A stretch of 64,000 bases of DNA from Pleomorphomonas oryzae DSM 16300 (lineage in GTDB: Bacteria; Pseudomonadota; Alphaproteobacteria; Rhizobiales; Pleomorphomonadaceae), in assembly GCF_000422965.1 (NCBI RefSeq), contig NZ_AUHB01000013.1:115880-179879 (forward strand), read 5' to 3'. The notes beneath the pieces were generated by a model that was not told where the DNA came from, made no database searches, and worked only from the letters and a program-made list of their open reading frames with translations. This document shows positions 7,901 through 16,531 of the stretch, in pieces (position 1 is the stretch's first letter; the number at the start of each line of letters is the position of its first letter). A program made the position numbers and the translations under genes.

Positions 7901-10900
7901 GAAGTGGGAGCTCGAACCGAAGTCCTCTACATGAACCGTCGGGTTGCCGAATGGATTACTGATCCACACGTCGCGATCGCCAGCAGGATTGACGACCTCC
8001 ATGCGAGAGCCCGCAGCGTACACCTTCGTCGCGTTACCATTGGCATCCAGCTGCTGAACGACACGACCAAAGACATCGTAGGAATTTGCGACGAAGGCGA
8101 CAGTCGGATGGCTCGGATAGAAGACCTTGGTCAGGCGGCTCGAACCATCATAGGCGTAGGTGTATGTTTGAGAGAGCGGATCCGTCAGACTCGTGAGGTT
8201 ATTGCCGGTATACCCGTAACTTACGCTGCGTCCGTTGCCATCAGAAACCGACGTTATGTGGTTGCCTGTATAGGCGAATGTGAGCGTCCTGCCGCTGGCC
8301 GCGTTGGACACCGTCGTCAACTGGTTCGAGGTATTATAGGTGAAACTCAGACTTGCCCCAGCAGGGTTTACCCATGACGCAATATTCCCGGCGCTATTGA
8401 AGGTCAGCGTAATGCCTGACGACGTTCTATATTTGAAGATCCCGGCGCTTTGTGAAAGGACGGTCGCGGATCCAAGTGGCGCAGCGTAGGTGACCCCGTC
8501 GGCAAGCTTGGTAAAGTGTTCGGTGCTGCCCGCCTGGGAGATGGTGACAATATTCTGCGTCAATAGGTCGGTAAACCATCGGCTTACCGCGGCTTGAATG
8601 AGGAAGTTGTTAGCGTTTGGAACGCCTGAAGCTGGAGCAACCATAAGGTCGGAGGAAATGTAGATACCCACAATCGAGCTGGCGGCGCTAAGCGGCGAAG
8701 CCTGCCCAAGTCCGTCAAAGGCATCACTGCCGACCACGGCGCTGACGGCAAAATTATGCGTCCAGCCTTTGCCGAGAGGGCCGTCCAACAAGTTCGCCGC
8801 CGATGAGTAGGTTCGCTGGAGAGGCAACGAGTACGGAAGGCGGAGAGGCCCGACAGCCAGATCATCATGCTGGTAGAGGAATGCGCCGGTCTGCCGATTG
8901 ATGGGATCGGCAAGGGCATCCTTGATCGCATCGAAAACCGAACTGAAGGAAAACCCGCCGGGGAAGGCCGAAGGGGAAGTGGGACTAGCGGCCTGCGCTG
9001 CCGCGGTATTGGCGGTTTGAGCAGCAGGCGGATCATTAACGCCCGCATAGCCTCCGCTTAACCCGCCAGATATGATCTCGGCGAATAGATAGCCGCCAGG
9101 CTGTGGTAGGAGCGCTATGAAGCCTGCACCTTTCCAAGATCCGATGGAAACCAATCCGTGGAGTGGAGCAATGACTCGGTAATTGGCGCTGACATATGCA
9201 TCGAGAGACGCCAGCGTTTCTGTGCGATAGTTGGGGACCAACTGCGGCCTGATCGTCGTTGTGTAATATTGCTGCCCGGAGGTCGTCCCGCCGCTATTTA
9301 TATCAAAGAACGTGTCCGCATTCTGCATGCCCGTATCAAGAAGCTTCATTGTCGACGCAGCGACAAAACCTGACGTTTTGGCCTGGGTCTGTTCGAGAAT
9401 TCCCGATTCCAGTGCGCTCATTGCGCTAACACTATTTAGAAAAGCCGCGAGCGACTTTGGCGTCTGCTGTGCCGCACCATTAATGCGGGCTGGCGTATTG
9501 AAAATATTCAGTGGCAAATCGACGTAAGGTGTGCTAAACGAGGCTGAAGTTACTTGGCCAACAAGCCCAACACCATAGAAATATTGTGTTGTCGTGCCGA
9601 GAATTTGATCCGCAAGATGCTGTTGGGCTGCGACCTCTGCAAGCCATGTATAGCCGAGTACGGCAAGACTCTCACCCAGCACAGGCTCCGAAGTAGCAGC
9701 CCCACCAGCGGCGATTGCCTGATTTAGTGTTGCGCGATGCCTTTCAACCATCCCGCGCCCCACCTGATCCCATCCATTTTGGATGATGTAGGCGCCGCCG
9801 GCGCTCATGTATTGTTGCCTGCTGTTACTTGCAGTCGTCGCCCAGGGAACGTTAACCGTCAAGGAAATCGGGACATAGGTACCGGAGGTTGCTGCTGCCC
9901 CACTGACAACGCTCGTGCCATCCAAGTACAGCGTCGGCACACAGGACGTAGTACATCCCGCGCTATAGAAGACAGACAACCGGCGGCCGTAAATGTCGTC
10001 CGAATTATATGTTTGGGTGGCGGCGCCGGGAAGACCAATTGCAAGTGTAGCGTGATAGCTTGCGGGAATGGTGGTTCCCCAATCTGTTGGCGTTGTACCA
10101 GGCATAAGATTGGGGTTTGACGTCTGACGGATCGTTTGGCCGTTCGTCATGGTAACCGGAACAATCGTGCCACCGCCAATGATGTCACTTACACCAGCAT
10201 TGGGATAGTTCGTCCTGATATTGCTTGTGAGGGCATTAGCGTATGTCGTCAGATCGGAGCGGAGCTTTGCACGACCGGCCGCAGGTATCTGAACTGTCGT
10301 CGAAGTTACCGTAGCTTGCGCGTCTGAGACAAATGTCGACTGGTTATATCCGGCACCCGTCATCGCGGCAGAGAGGTCTATGCCCGCCGTTCGATTGTAG
10401 CTTTTAAAGGCAGGATCGAAGACATAGTCGGTTCCGCCGATACTTACTTTGACCCAAACATGACCCATCTGTACGTAATTGATCGTGTCATTTGCTCCGT
10501 AGACGACGAAAGATGGGATCCACCCGCTTCCCAATACGCCAGACAGAGAATGCCAATTATTATCGACGCCCAGCCAGCTCATAGCTTGGGCGCCGGTGAT
10601 TTGAATTTGCCCGAACTCGAAATTGATATTGGATATGGCCGTATTGCTAAGGCTGGCCTGCTGCAGTAGTGCCACCATCAAGGCGGCTTGATCGAAGCTA
10701 TCGCCTCTGAGGTCAAGAAGCGTACCAACCGGCCCCTTCAGGGTGCCAAACAGCGGCGTGAATTCTATATTATCGTGGACATACTGATAGATAAGATCTG
10801 GATCGTTCTTCAGCGCTCGCGCCAGCGCCACTATTTCAGGAGCCGGGGTTGCGGCGAGTGTCGCGGCCGCCGCTCGGGAGGCATTGGCTGACGCCGCAGG

Positions 10901-11089
10901 TTGTGCAGATAGCTGCTGGATCGCTTCATTGAAGGGCACCGGCTTTGCTATGAAGCCGGTTTGGAAAGTTGGCGTGGGGTTGACGTTCTCAAGGTTCGAC
11001 TGAGCCCTCGCTGTGAACGAGGCCGGGGGGAAGGCCAGCGCCAACCAAAACCCGGCAACAACTCCGAGAGAACGAGCAAAGGACCCCAT
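5000..11089 (-). CDS. Large secreted RHS/YD-repeat protein with transglutaminase-like head and variable C-terminal tip
   Basis: A 2,029-residue polymorphic-toxin-type protein. Residues 1-30 are a signal peptide (FWLALAFPPASFTARAQS). Residues ~95-240 resemble a transglutaminase/protease-like fold (LIYQYVHDNIEF, GDSFDQAALMVALLQQ, GHVWVKV, YVFDPAFK), but the usual nucleophile Cys is Ser. A DUF6531-like entry follows (DPINRQTGAFLYQHDDLAVG, PLGKGWTHNF), then ~1,000 residues of YD repeats. The RHS core closes at RFLQPDPIGTVDSLNLYAYV and NLIDPEGL (~1871). The last ~158 residues form an unrelated tip (WRRAITPNVRTDVGAAEF, RWTIYPRTSAGGRAGAEF, KYSLGGP) that I could not assign; a small RNase-like toxin is possible. 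The ATG at 11089 has GGAGGG upstream. The gene is AT-richer than its surroundings and is followed by a likely immunity gene. Confidence 0.88.
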   Translation of the reverse strand: MGSFARSLGVVAGFWLALAFPPASFTARAQSNLENVNPTPTFQTGFIAKPVPFNEAIQQLSAQPAASANASRAAAATLAATPAPEIVALARALKNDPDLIYQYVHDNIEFTPLFGTLKGPVGTLLDLRGDSFDQAALMVALLQQASLSNTAISNINFEFGQIQITGAQAMSWLGVDNNWHSLSGVLGSGWIPSFVVYGANDTINYVQMGHVWVKVSIGGTDYVFDPAFKSYNRTAGIDLSAAMTGAGYNQSTFVSDAQATVTSTTVQIPAAGRAKLRSDLTTYANALTSNIRTNYPNAGVSDIIGGGTIVPVTMTNGQTIRQTSNPNLMPGTTPTDWGTTIPASYHATLAIGLPGAATQTYNSDDIYGRRLSVFYSAGCTTSCVPTLYLDGTSVVSGAAATSGTYVPISLTVNVPWATTASNSRQQYMSAGGAYIIQNGWDQVGRGMVERHRATLNQAIAAGGAATSEPVLGESLAVLGYTWLAEVAAQQHLADQILGTTTQYFYGVGLVGQVTSASFSTPYVDLPLNIFNTPARINGAAQQTPKSLAAFLNSVSAMSALESGILEQTQAKTSGFVAASTMKLLDTGMQNADTFFDINSGGTTSGQQYYTTTIRPQLVPNYRTETLASLDAYVSANYRVIAPLHGLVSIGSWKGAGFIALLPQPGGYLFAEIISGGLSGGYAGVNDPPAAQTANTAAAQAASPTSPSAFPGGFSFSSVFDAIKDALADPINRQTGAFLYQHDDLAVGPLRLPYSLPLQRTYSSAANLLDGPLGKGWTHNFAVSAVVGSDAFDGLGQASPLSAASSIVGIYISSDLMVAPASGVPNANNFLIQAAVSRWFTDLLTQNIVTISQAGSTEHFTKLADGVTYAAPLGSATVLSQSAGIFKYRTSSGITLTFNSAGNIASWVNPAGASLSFTYNTSNQLTTVSNAASGRTLTFAYTGNHITSVSDGNGRSVSYGYTGNNLTSLTDPLSQTYTYAYDGSSRLTKVFYPSHPTVAFVANSYDVFGRVVQQLDANGNATKVYAAGSRMEVVNPAGDRDVWISNPFGNPTVHVEDFGSSSHFNNVTSFQYDGQQRLSIQTQAEGDQITYTYDRLSHPLTVTRIAKPGSVDPNTGTTPVPITQKFTYVKPVAALSNFEQVQTAIDGNNNTTTYKYDGTTGNLTEMDQPAVTKPGLSGTVVPKTTYTYTSQGLPQTVVDPEGRTTRYDYDPTHADEVVTITGDYGASPHLNLATHFTYDAYGDINGITDPNGHHTTNTYNALRQLTEVDAPIANVVTKYQYDPNGLVISIQRRSNSTSPFTYQTFGKTYTLDDQVQTATDPDNRTTTFAYDTTRRLSTVTSSSGRQVTYAYDILSRISTITDGVSGTLDPSITVNLGSVVRETRKYTKNGLIASSKDGNNNLTSYVYDGYDRLQKITYPGGAFDYFKTYDANGNLLGYYPRGGASHVRTFDALNRPLTLSLSATSVSAASSTSYGYDLSSRLLQAKLSTDASPLALVYDSAGRRIGETNPDGKAVSWKLDAVGNRTELDWPADSSNYRVTYSFDALDRLTDVFEGVGTAGYRLGHYGYDLLSERASQSLATSAGSSAKITGSFGYTASGDVQQITHTLTGGAIGLTYAYNLDRQRKSLQITDSSYLPSALPTGANAYTANALNQYTKRNATTLTNDGAGNLSYDGTFAYCYDALNRLAQVGSAVTAPATPCAAGSATLLSSYGYDPLGRQTKKVVGSATTRFVYAGNEMIGEYSSSGSLIQRHVFGANDNEPLAAVDAAGTRSFHLLDAQGSTLALANASGTVTEKHSYTAYGVSKIVTGTPFQYAGMRIDPETGLYYDYARYYSPVFGRFLQPDPIGTVDSLNLYAYVRNDPANLIDPEGLLTGTVGHFLTYDVVNFPQVGRDLGGLITHPREIPEAIGSVVPGLPIGEFANLVTFTSDAFEAAAAARWWVGESSLYDTSITWRRAITPNVRTDVGAAEFQQNLMANGYQIQGQVNGRTILSNGTNRWTIYPRTSAGGRAGAEFLGADGGHVKYSLGGP

Positions 11090-11521
11090 TTGACCCTCCA
11101 AATTTTCAAAATAAAATCGCGCCTCTGGAAATTATCCTGAGGTTTTGCTCATTCATATCTCAATGTGAGATCGATATATTGAAACTGCGGCAGGAATTAT
11201 ACAGTATTAACTAAAAGGGAGGCCGCTTTATATGAGCGATCTTCTGCCATTGCGGTCCAACTGTGTAGCTCATTTCCTCACAGCCTTCAATAGAAAAATT
11301 CCCGTTTAATGGGAGTTATTTTCTGCACGCAACTTTAGCTATGTATGTAATATTCCAGAGCAATTGAAGTTTGCTCCCTTCAATCCTGCCCTAATGCACG
11401 CGCGAATTGATCGGCGAACGGCGAAGAGGGCGGTTCGCTCCCCTGCCGCGGCCTGGGGCAAGACGAGTTGGTTTCGAGCTGCGCAATGGTCGACGGATAC
11501 TGAGGGACCAGGCCCTACCCG
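11090..11521. other. AT-rich intergenic region upstream of the RHS gene
   Basis: 432 bases without a convincing gene. Upstream of the RHS ATG the composition is AT-rich (for example around 11150-11350), consistent with a promoter in acquired DNA. No clear -35/-10 pair could be settled. The short frames here lack ribosome sites and family resemblance. High GC returns at about 11,400, before the right direct repeat, so the island edge lies between ~11,400 and 11,522. Confidence 0.6.
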
Positions 11522-11553
11522 CTCACGTGGCAAAGGTCGAGATCACCCTGTCC
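11522..11553. repeat. Right copy of the 32-bp direct repeat (3' end of apbE)
   Basis: This copy contains the last codons and stop of apbE (minus strand, stop 11523-11525). It matches 3950-3981 at 28 of 32 positions in the same orientation. The stretch between the two copies is 7.5 kb and holds the AT-rich RHS gene set. Confidence 0.6.
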
Positions 11554-12452
11554 TGGCCGTCGACGAACAGGGCCGACATGCCGAGGCGCCGGGCCAGGGC
11601 CACGCCTTCGTCGAGGCCGCGTACCAGGAGCGCGGTTGCCCAGGCGTCGGCGGCCATGCAGTTGTCCGCCAGCACAGTGACGGCGGCGATGCCGTTGTCG
11701 AGCGGTTGGCCGGAGCGCGGGTCCATGGTGTGCGACACCGTGCGGCCGGCCACCTCGCGGCAATGCCGATAGCCGCCGGAGGTGGCCACCGCTACGTCTT
11801 CGAGCTCCAGGACGCCCATCAGCTCCCGCTCGCCGATGACAGGTCGCTCGTGGCCGATGGCCCAGGCGCTGCCGTCCGGCTTGCGGCCACGCGCCCGCAT
11901 CTCGCCGTCGATGCCGACCAGCCAGGCGGCGATGCCGAACCGGTCCATCACCTCGCCGAGCCGGTCGACGCCATAGCCCTTGGCGATGCCGGAGAGGTCG
12001 AGCCTGAGCGGCGTCCGCTTGCGTGCCCGGCGGCCGGCGGCGTCGAGTTCCAGGTTCTTGAGGGCAACGCTGTGCAAGGCCGACTTGCCATCGGGCACGC
12101 CCTCGCGGGCATCGGCGCCGAAACCCCAGGCGGCCACCAGTTCGCCGACGCCGACATCGAAGGCGCCACCCGACGCCTCGCCGATGGCCAGCGCCGCCTC
12201 GATCACCGCAATGGTCTCGGCCGGCAGGTCGACCCAGGCGCCGACCGGCGCAACGTTGAGCCGGTTGAGGTCGGAATCCCGCCGGTAGGTCGACATCTGC
12301 CGGTCGACCTGATCGACCGCCGCCTGCAAGGCAAGCCGGAGATCATCGTGCCAGCCGAGCGGATCACCGTAGAACACCGCCGACCAGCGGGCGCCCATGG
12401 TGGGGCCGCTCAGCGCCAGTTTCACGGGAGCATCAGTATACATCTTCGACAT
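11523..12452 (-). CDS. apbE: FAD:protein FMN transferase (ApbE)
   Basis: Transfers FMN from FAD onto a Ser/Thr of exported target proteins. The 309-residue protein shows the family core: GPTMGARWSAVFYG, VDRQMSTYRRDSDLNRLN, SGGAFDVGVGELVAAWGFG, LDLSGIAKGYGVDRL, VGIDGEMRARG, and near the end HTMDPRSGQPLDNGIAAVTV and MAADAWATALLV. No clear export signal is visible at the chosen ATG (12452). That start overlaps the preceding reductase gene by 20 bases, which implies translational coupling. Its likely target is the DUF2271 protein two genes upstream. The 3' end forms the right copy of the repeat bracketing the RHS island. Confidence 0.93.
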   Translation of the reverse strand: MSKMYTDAPVKLALSGPTMGARWSAVFYGDPLGWHDDLRLALQAAVDQVDRQMSTYRRDSDLNRLNVAPVGAWVDLPAETIAVIEAALAIGEASGGAFDVGVGELVAAWGFGADAREGVPDGKSALHSVALKNLELDAAGRRARKRTPLRLDLSGIAKGYGVDRLGEVMDRFGIAAWLVGIDGEMRARGRKPDGSAWAIGHERPVIGERELMGVLELEDVAVATSGGYRHCREVAGRTVSHTMDPRSGQPLDNGIAAVTVLADNCMAADAWATALLVRGLDEGVALARRLGMSALFVDGQDRVISTFAT

Positions 12453-14607
12453 AGCGTCCGTCCGACTTGAGGGTGGCGAGATCGAGGCCGAGCGGCCGCA
12501 CGACACCACCAAGCGCATGGGTGACGGCCTCGGCCATGTCGCGGCCGCCGCACACCAGCACCTGGGCGCCATGGCGGATCAGCTCGCGCAGCTTGGGCGC
12601 GTCGGCGGCGAGGCGGTCCTGGATGTAGCCGCCATCGGGGCCACGCGAGAAGGCTGTCGTCAGCGAGGTCAGGCGCTTCTCCGCGAGATGCTCGGCCAGC
12701 TCGTGCTCGTAGAGGAAATCCGACGACGGGCTGCGGCCACCCCAGTAGAGATGCACCGGCCGGCGGTCGTCGTTGGCGCGCACGAAACCGGTCAGCGGGC
12801 CGATGCCGGCGCCGGCGCCGATCAGGATCAGCGGCGCGCGCCCCTCGATCGGCCGGAAGCGGGCATTGGTGCGGATGAAGGCGGGGACGCGCTCGCCCGG
12901 GGCAATGGCATGCAGGTAGGACGAGCAGACGCCCCCCTCTCTGAGACGCACGCAGATCTCCAGGAAGCCGTCGCGCGCCGACGAGGCCAGCGAATAGAAG
13001 CGCGGCATGGTCTCGCCCGGCGGCAGCACGCCGAGGATGTCGCCGGCCTCGAAGTCGGGCGACTTCTTGTCGGTGGCAAAGCGCATGATGGCAACGGGCG
13101 CGCCGACCGCCTCGCCATAAAGTTCGCTCGAGATGAGCTCGATCGGCTCGGTCTTCGGCAGGCGGGCGCGGTGGTTGAGCGTCAGCTCATGGCCGAGCAG
13201 TTCGCCGAGATCGCGACCCCAGGCGGCGAACTCCTGCGCCGACTGACGGTCGATACGCTTCAAGCCCATCATGACAGGCCAGCCCTTGGCGGCCACCGCC
13301 TCCGACACATGCTGCGCGAAACGGCAGAAATGCGGGAAGCTGCGATCGCCGAAGCCGAGCACAGTCACCGGCACCGAACCGTCAAGACCGGCAAGGCGCG
13401 TCAGGAAGGCATTGGCCGACGCCGGCGCGGCGCCGTCGCCATAGGTGGCGGTCAGGATCAGCATCCGTTCGGCGGAAAGATGGGCTGGTGACAGCGCATT
13501 CATCGGCGCGATGTGGACGCGATGGCCTGATGCGGTCAGCGCCGCGTGCAGCGTGCCGGCAAAGCCCCAGGTGGTGTTGCCCTCGCTGCCGACCAGGATC
13601 ACCGTGTCGGCGAGGCGGGCGGCGACGTTGGCGGCAATCGCCGGGCGGCTGGAGCGGCGGCGCCACCACATCAACACGCCGGTGACGCCGAGCAGCGGCA
13701 CAGAGCCGGAGGCGGCGCCGAGCAACAGGCCGAGCGCCCAGGCGCCGCGGCCGGTGTGCAGCATGAGGACGGTTTCGCGGATGCGGTCCCAGGTGTTGGC
13801 CGGCATGAAGCTGACGATGGCGCCGGTCGACGCATCGACGCAGCTGTCGCCCTGGGTCGTGGTGGCCATGTAGACGTCAGCAGGATCGCCTTTCGCCGGG
13901 AAAGTCAGCTCGCGGAGGTCGGCGACGGAAATGGATTGCAGGCCGAACAGGCTGCCGACCGGCGCCGCCGGGCCGCCGCTGCTCTCAGCCATGGGCGGCA
14001 TGGCGTCGGCCGAGGGATCGGGCAGGAAGCCGAAGGTGTCGGCCGACATATAGAGGCCCGTGAGCGAGGACAGCATCAGGCCGACGACGGCGAAGCGGCT
14101 GACCTCGCCATGCAGTCGCGTCAGGAGGTCGCCGCGCACCGGCGCGAAGAAGCCGCGCCAGCCGCCCAGCGACCGCATCAGCAGGAAGATGCCGGAAAGG
14201 CTGAGCGCCAGCATGCCGACGGCGGCAACAGCGGTGCCGATCTTGCCGGCGTTACCGAGGAACAGCGAACGATGCAGCTCGGTCATCCAGCGCACCAGCG
14301 CCGATGGGGTCTGCGGCGCGCCGATCGCGGCACCGGTCGTGGGATCGACCTGTTCGGTGCCGGTCACGCCATTGTCGGCATAGGTGACGGTCACCGCGCC
14401 GCTCGGCCGCACGCTGATCTTGTCGATCTCCTGATGGCGTGCGCTCACCGCCTCGGCCAGCGTGGCGACGCTGACATTGGAAGAGGCCGCCGGGTTCGCC
14501 AGCCGGTCGAGTGCCGGGGTGACTGACAAGAAAGCACCGGAAACGGCGATCACCGTCAGGAGGATGGCGAAGACGACACCGGGCAGCGAGTGGATGCGAC
14601 GCAACAT
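12433..14607 (-). CDS. PepSY membrane protein fused to flavodoxin and ferredoxin-NADP reductase-like domains
   Basis: A 724-residue fusion that should carry electrons from NAD(P)H in the cytoplasm through FAD and FMN to the membrane. Residues ~1-330 are a PepSY-associated membrane domain (HSLPGVVFAILLTVIAVSG, DPTTGAAIG, LHRSLFLGNAGKIGT, LHTGRGAWALGLLLGAASG). Residues ~345-480 are a flavodoxin (VILVGSEGNTTWGFAGTLH, LTATYGDGAAP, VLGFGDRSFPHFC). Residues ~500-724 are an FNR/sulfite reductase-type FAD/NADPH module (MPRFYSLASSARDG, GVCSSYLH, LILIGAGAGIGPLTGF, HLYWGGRSPSSDFLY, ending DGRYVEDVY). The ATG at 14607 is used because the upstream extension to 14787 overlaps the DUF2271 gene. It lies 16 bases after that gene and upstream of apbE. 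Confidence 0.88.
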   Translation of the reverse strand: MLRRIHSLPGVVFAILLTVIAVSGAFLSVTPALDRLANPAASSNVSVATLAEAVSARHQEIDKISVRPSGAVTVTYADNGVTGTEQVDPTTGAAIGAPQTPSALVRWMTELHRSLFLGNAGKIGTAVAAVGMLALSLSGIFLLMRSLGGWRGFFAPVRGDLLTRLHGEVSRFAVVGLMLSSLTGLYMSADTFGFLPDPSADAMPPMAESSGGPAAPVGSLFGLQSISVADLRELTFPAKGDPADVYMATTTQGDSCVDASTGAIVSFMPANTWDRIRETVLMLHTGRGAWALGLLLGAASGSVPLLGVTGVLMWWRRRSSRPAIAANVAARLADTVILVGSEGNTTWGFAGTLHAALTASGHRVHIAPMNALSPAHLSAERMLILTATYGDGAAPASANAFLTRLAGLDGSVPVTVLGFGDRSFPHFCRFAQHVSEAVAAKGWPVMMGLKRIDRQSAQEFAAWGRDLGELLGHELTLNHRARLPKTEPIELISSELYGEAVGAPVAIMRFATDKKSPDFEAGDILGVLPPGETMPRFYSLASSARDGFLEICVRLREGGVCSSYLHAIAPGERVPAFIRTNARFRPIEGRAPLILIGAGAGIGPLTGFVRANDDRRPVHLYWGGRSPSSDFLYEHELAEHLAEKRLTSLTTAFSRGPDGGYIQDRLAADAPKLRELIRHGAQVLVCGGRDMAEAVTHALGGVVRPLGLDLATLKSDGRYVEDVY

Positions 14608-14623
14608 GTGAGCGGTCCCGAAC

Positions 14624-15088
14624 TCAATAGGAAACGGTGAGCGACTGGACGTAGCCATTGCCCGGCGCCGGCTTGCCGGCCGATGCGGCGCTGAGCGGCG
14701 CAGCGGCATCGGCTGCAAATTCATTGCCGCCCTCGATGGCGGTATCGACCTGCACCTTGTAGCCGGCGTCGAGCATGGCGTCGGCAACCTCGGCAGTTAC
14801 CTTCAGCGTGCCGCCCGAGCCGATGCTGGCGCCGGTCAGCCCGTCGATCGAACCGCGAGCGCCGCGCGCCCAGCCAGAGAGGTGGCGATAGTATTTCGCC
14901 CGGGAGCCGGCGACGTGCAGCGTCTGCACCACCTTGCCCTGCGGATCGGTGACGTAGACCGCCGCGTAGAGGCCGTAGCCGCCGTAATCGACGAACTGCG
15001 CCGTGACGGTGACGGGCTTGGCCATGGCGAGCGTCGGCAGCGCGACGGCGGCGGCAAACCCGAGCGGCAGGGCATAATAAGTTTTCAC
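14624..15088 (-). CDS. DUF2271 periplasmic protein with ApbE flavinylation motif
   Basis: A 154-residue exported protein predicted to carry covalent FMN. A signal peptide covers residues 1-23 (LPLGFAAAVALPTLAMA). The body is a beta-rich DUF2271-type domain. Residues 82-88 read DGLTGAS, matching the D-x-x-[ST]-G-A-[ST] acceptor motif of ApbE substrates, with Ser88 the likely FMN site. The start is a GTG at 15088 with AGGAG eight bases upstream; no ATG fits. It leads the operon DUF2271, PepSY-flavodoxin reductase, apbE, which supplies acceptor, electron donor and flavin transferase. Confidence 0.85.
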   Translation of the reverse strand: MKTYYALPLGFAAAVALPTLAMAKPVTVTAQFVDYGGYGLYAAVYVTDPQGKVVQTLHVAGSRAKYYRHLSGWARGARGSIDGLTGASIGSGGTLKVTAEVADAMLDAGYKVQVDTAIEGGNEFAADAAAPLSAASAGKPAPGNGYVQSLTVSY

Positions 15089-15190
15089 GGAAGGCACTCC
15101 TGTACTGATGCGACAGGAGAGCAATGACTGGGGGACCTGACACCTACCTGACAGACGTGCGGAAAGCTGTTCAGCTGATTGTCAGCTTCG

Positions 15191-16531
15191 TTAAGCCGCC
15201 TTGGAGCCGGCAAGCCCTGTCACTCGCACCGAGAAGCCGTCCGGCCATCCCGCCACCGGCGAGCCGATCGTCATGTCGAGGCCGGCGCCCTGACAGACGG
15301 CGGCGACGATGGCGAGGCCGAGGCCGGAGCCATCGGATCGGCTGGGGCCACGCTCGAACGGGCGCATCAGCCGCTCCACCTCGTCGGCCGCCACCACCGG
15401 GCCGTGGTTGCGAACGGTGAGGCTGTCGCGCTCCAGCACGATCTCCACCGTCTCATCCGGCGCGCCATGCTTCAGGGCATTCTCGATGAGGTTGCGAGCG
15501 AGCACGGCGAAGGCGTCGGGATCGACATCGGACGGCACGCCGTCGTCGGGCATGATGAGATCGATACGGTCATCCTCATCGCTCGACCGGCCGATCTCGT
15601 CGACCACCAGCGCCAGCACCCCCGCAAGGTCTGACGGTTGTTCGGCAATCAGGCCGCCGCCCTCCGCCTTGGCGAGCTGCAACAGCTTCTCCGACAGGCG
15701 CGTCAGACGCCTGAGCGCGCTTTCGATGGAGCGGGCGCGCTCGCGGTGGACCTCCGGCATTTCGGCGATCAGGCGCTGCGTCTGAGCCAGCGCGGCGGCG
15801 ATCGGCGTCCGGAGCTCATGGGCGCTGTTGGCGGTGAAGCTGCGCTCGGCGTCGAGCGCATTGCGCAGGCGGGCAAGCAGCGCGTTGACGGCGGCGGCCA
15901 CCGGTGACAGTTCGCTCGGCAACCCGCCGCCGTCCACCGGCGTCAGATTGCCACGCCCGCGCTGCTCGATGGCGTTGCGGAAGGCGATGACCGGCCGGAA
16001 GGACAGGAGGATCGCCAGCCAGACCACCAGCGCGGTGAGCGGCAGCAGCGCCAAGAGCGGCCAGACGAACGCCCCCACGGCGCCGCCGAACACATGCCGG
16101 CGATGGTCGAGATATTCGGCGGTGGTGACGACGATGGTTCCCTCGACCGCCGTTTCCGTATAGGTGCGCAGGGTTTCGGTGGTCTGAAAGCCGGGCGCCA
16201 AGCCGGCGGGAATATGCATGGCGTCGGCGGCGCTCGAGCGCAGCAGCTCGCGGCCGTTGCCGTCGCGCACCACGTAAGAGATGAACTCGTGGCTGCCGAC
16301 CGGCGGCAGGCGCAGCCCGCCGCCGCCGCCGTCCTCGTCGGCCAGCATTTGCTCGTAGGCGAGCGGCAAGATGCGCTCGGCCACCTCGCGCAAGGTGCTG
16401 TCGAATACCTCGTCGGTTTCGTGCTGGAACACATGGCCGGCAAACAGCGACGCGCCTATCCACAGCAGTGTCAGGCTGACGGAAAGGCCGGTAGCGAGCC
16501 GTGCCCTGAGACTTTTCGGCAGGAGGCGCAT
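15191..16531 (-). CDS. Sensor histidine kinase of the flavin electron-transfer locus
   Basis: A 446-residue membrane sensor kinase. Transmembrane helices at ~13-33 and ~150-177 frame a ~115-residue periplasmic sensor region. A HAMP segment follows (~178-230). The HisKA box has the phosphoacceptor His238 in SFTANSAHELRTPIAAAL. The HATPase domain shows NLIENALKHG, and DGSGLGLAIVAAV near the C-terminus. The layout fits QseC/TctE-type kinases. Its ATG overlaps the stop of the regulator gene (TGATG), so the pair is translationally coupled. The locus divides the DUF2271/reductase/apbE operon from a PepSY protein gene, so control of periplasmic redox functions is likely. The signal is unknown. Confidence 0.92.
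   Translation of the reverse strand: MRLLPKSLRARLATGLSVSLTLLWIGASLFAGHVFQHETDEVFDSTLREVAERILPLAYEQMLADEDGGGGGLRLPPVGSHEFISYVVRDGNGRELLRSSAADAMHIPAGLAPGFQTTETLRTYTETAVEGTIVVTTAEYLDHRRHVFGGAVGAFVWPLLALLPLTALVVWLAILLSFRPVIAFRNAIEQRGRGNLTPVDGGGLPSELSPVAAAVNALLARLRNALDAERSFTANSAHELRTPIAAALAQTQRLIAEMPEVHRERARSIESALRRLTRLSEKLLQLAKAEGGGLIAEQPSDLAGVLALVVDEIGRSSDEDDRIDLIMPDDGVPSDVDPDAFAVLARNLIENALKHGAPDETVEIVLERDSLTVRNHGPVVAADEVERLMRPFERGPSRSDGSGLGLAIVAAVCQGAGLDMTIGSPVAGWPDGFSVRVTGLAGSKAA

Noticed and set aside
11339..11533. 64-residue minus frame upstream of the RHS gene
   Set aside because: There is no ribosome site or family resemblance, and it overlaps the end of apbE.
14608..14787. N-terminal extension of the PepSY-flavodoxin reductase
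   Set aside because: It overlaps the DUF2271 gene, reads as low-complexity Arg/Pro/Ser and lacks a ribosome site. The start at 14607 begins directly before the first membrane helix.
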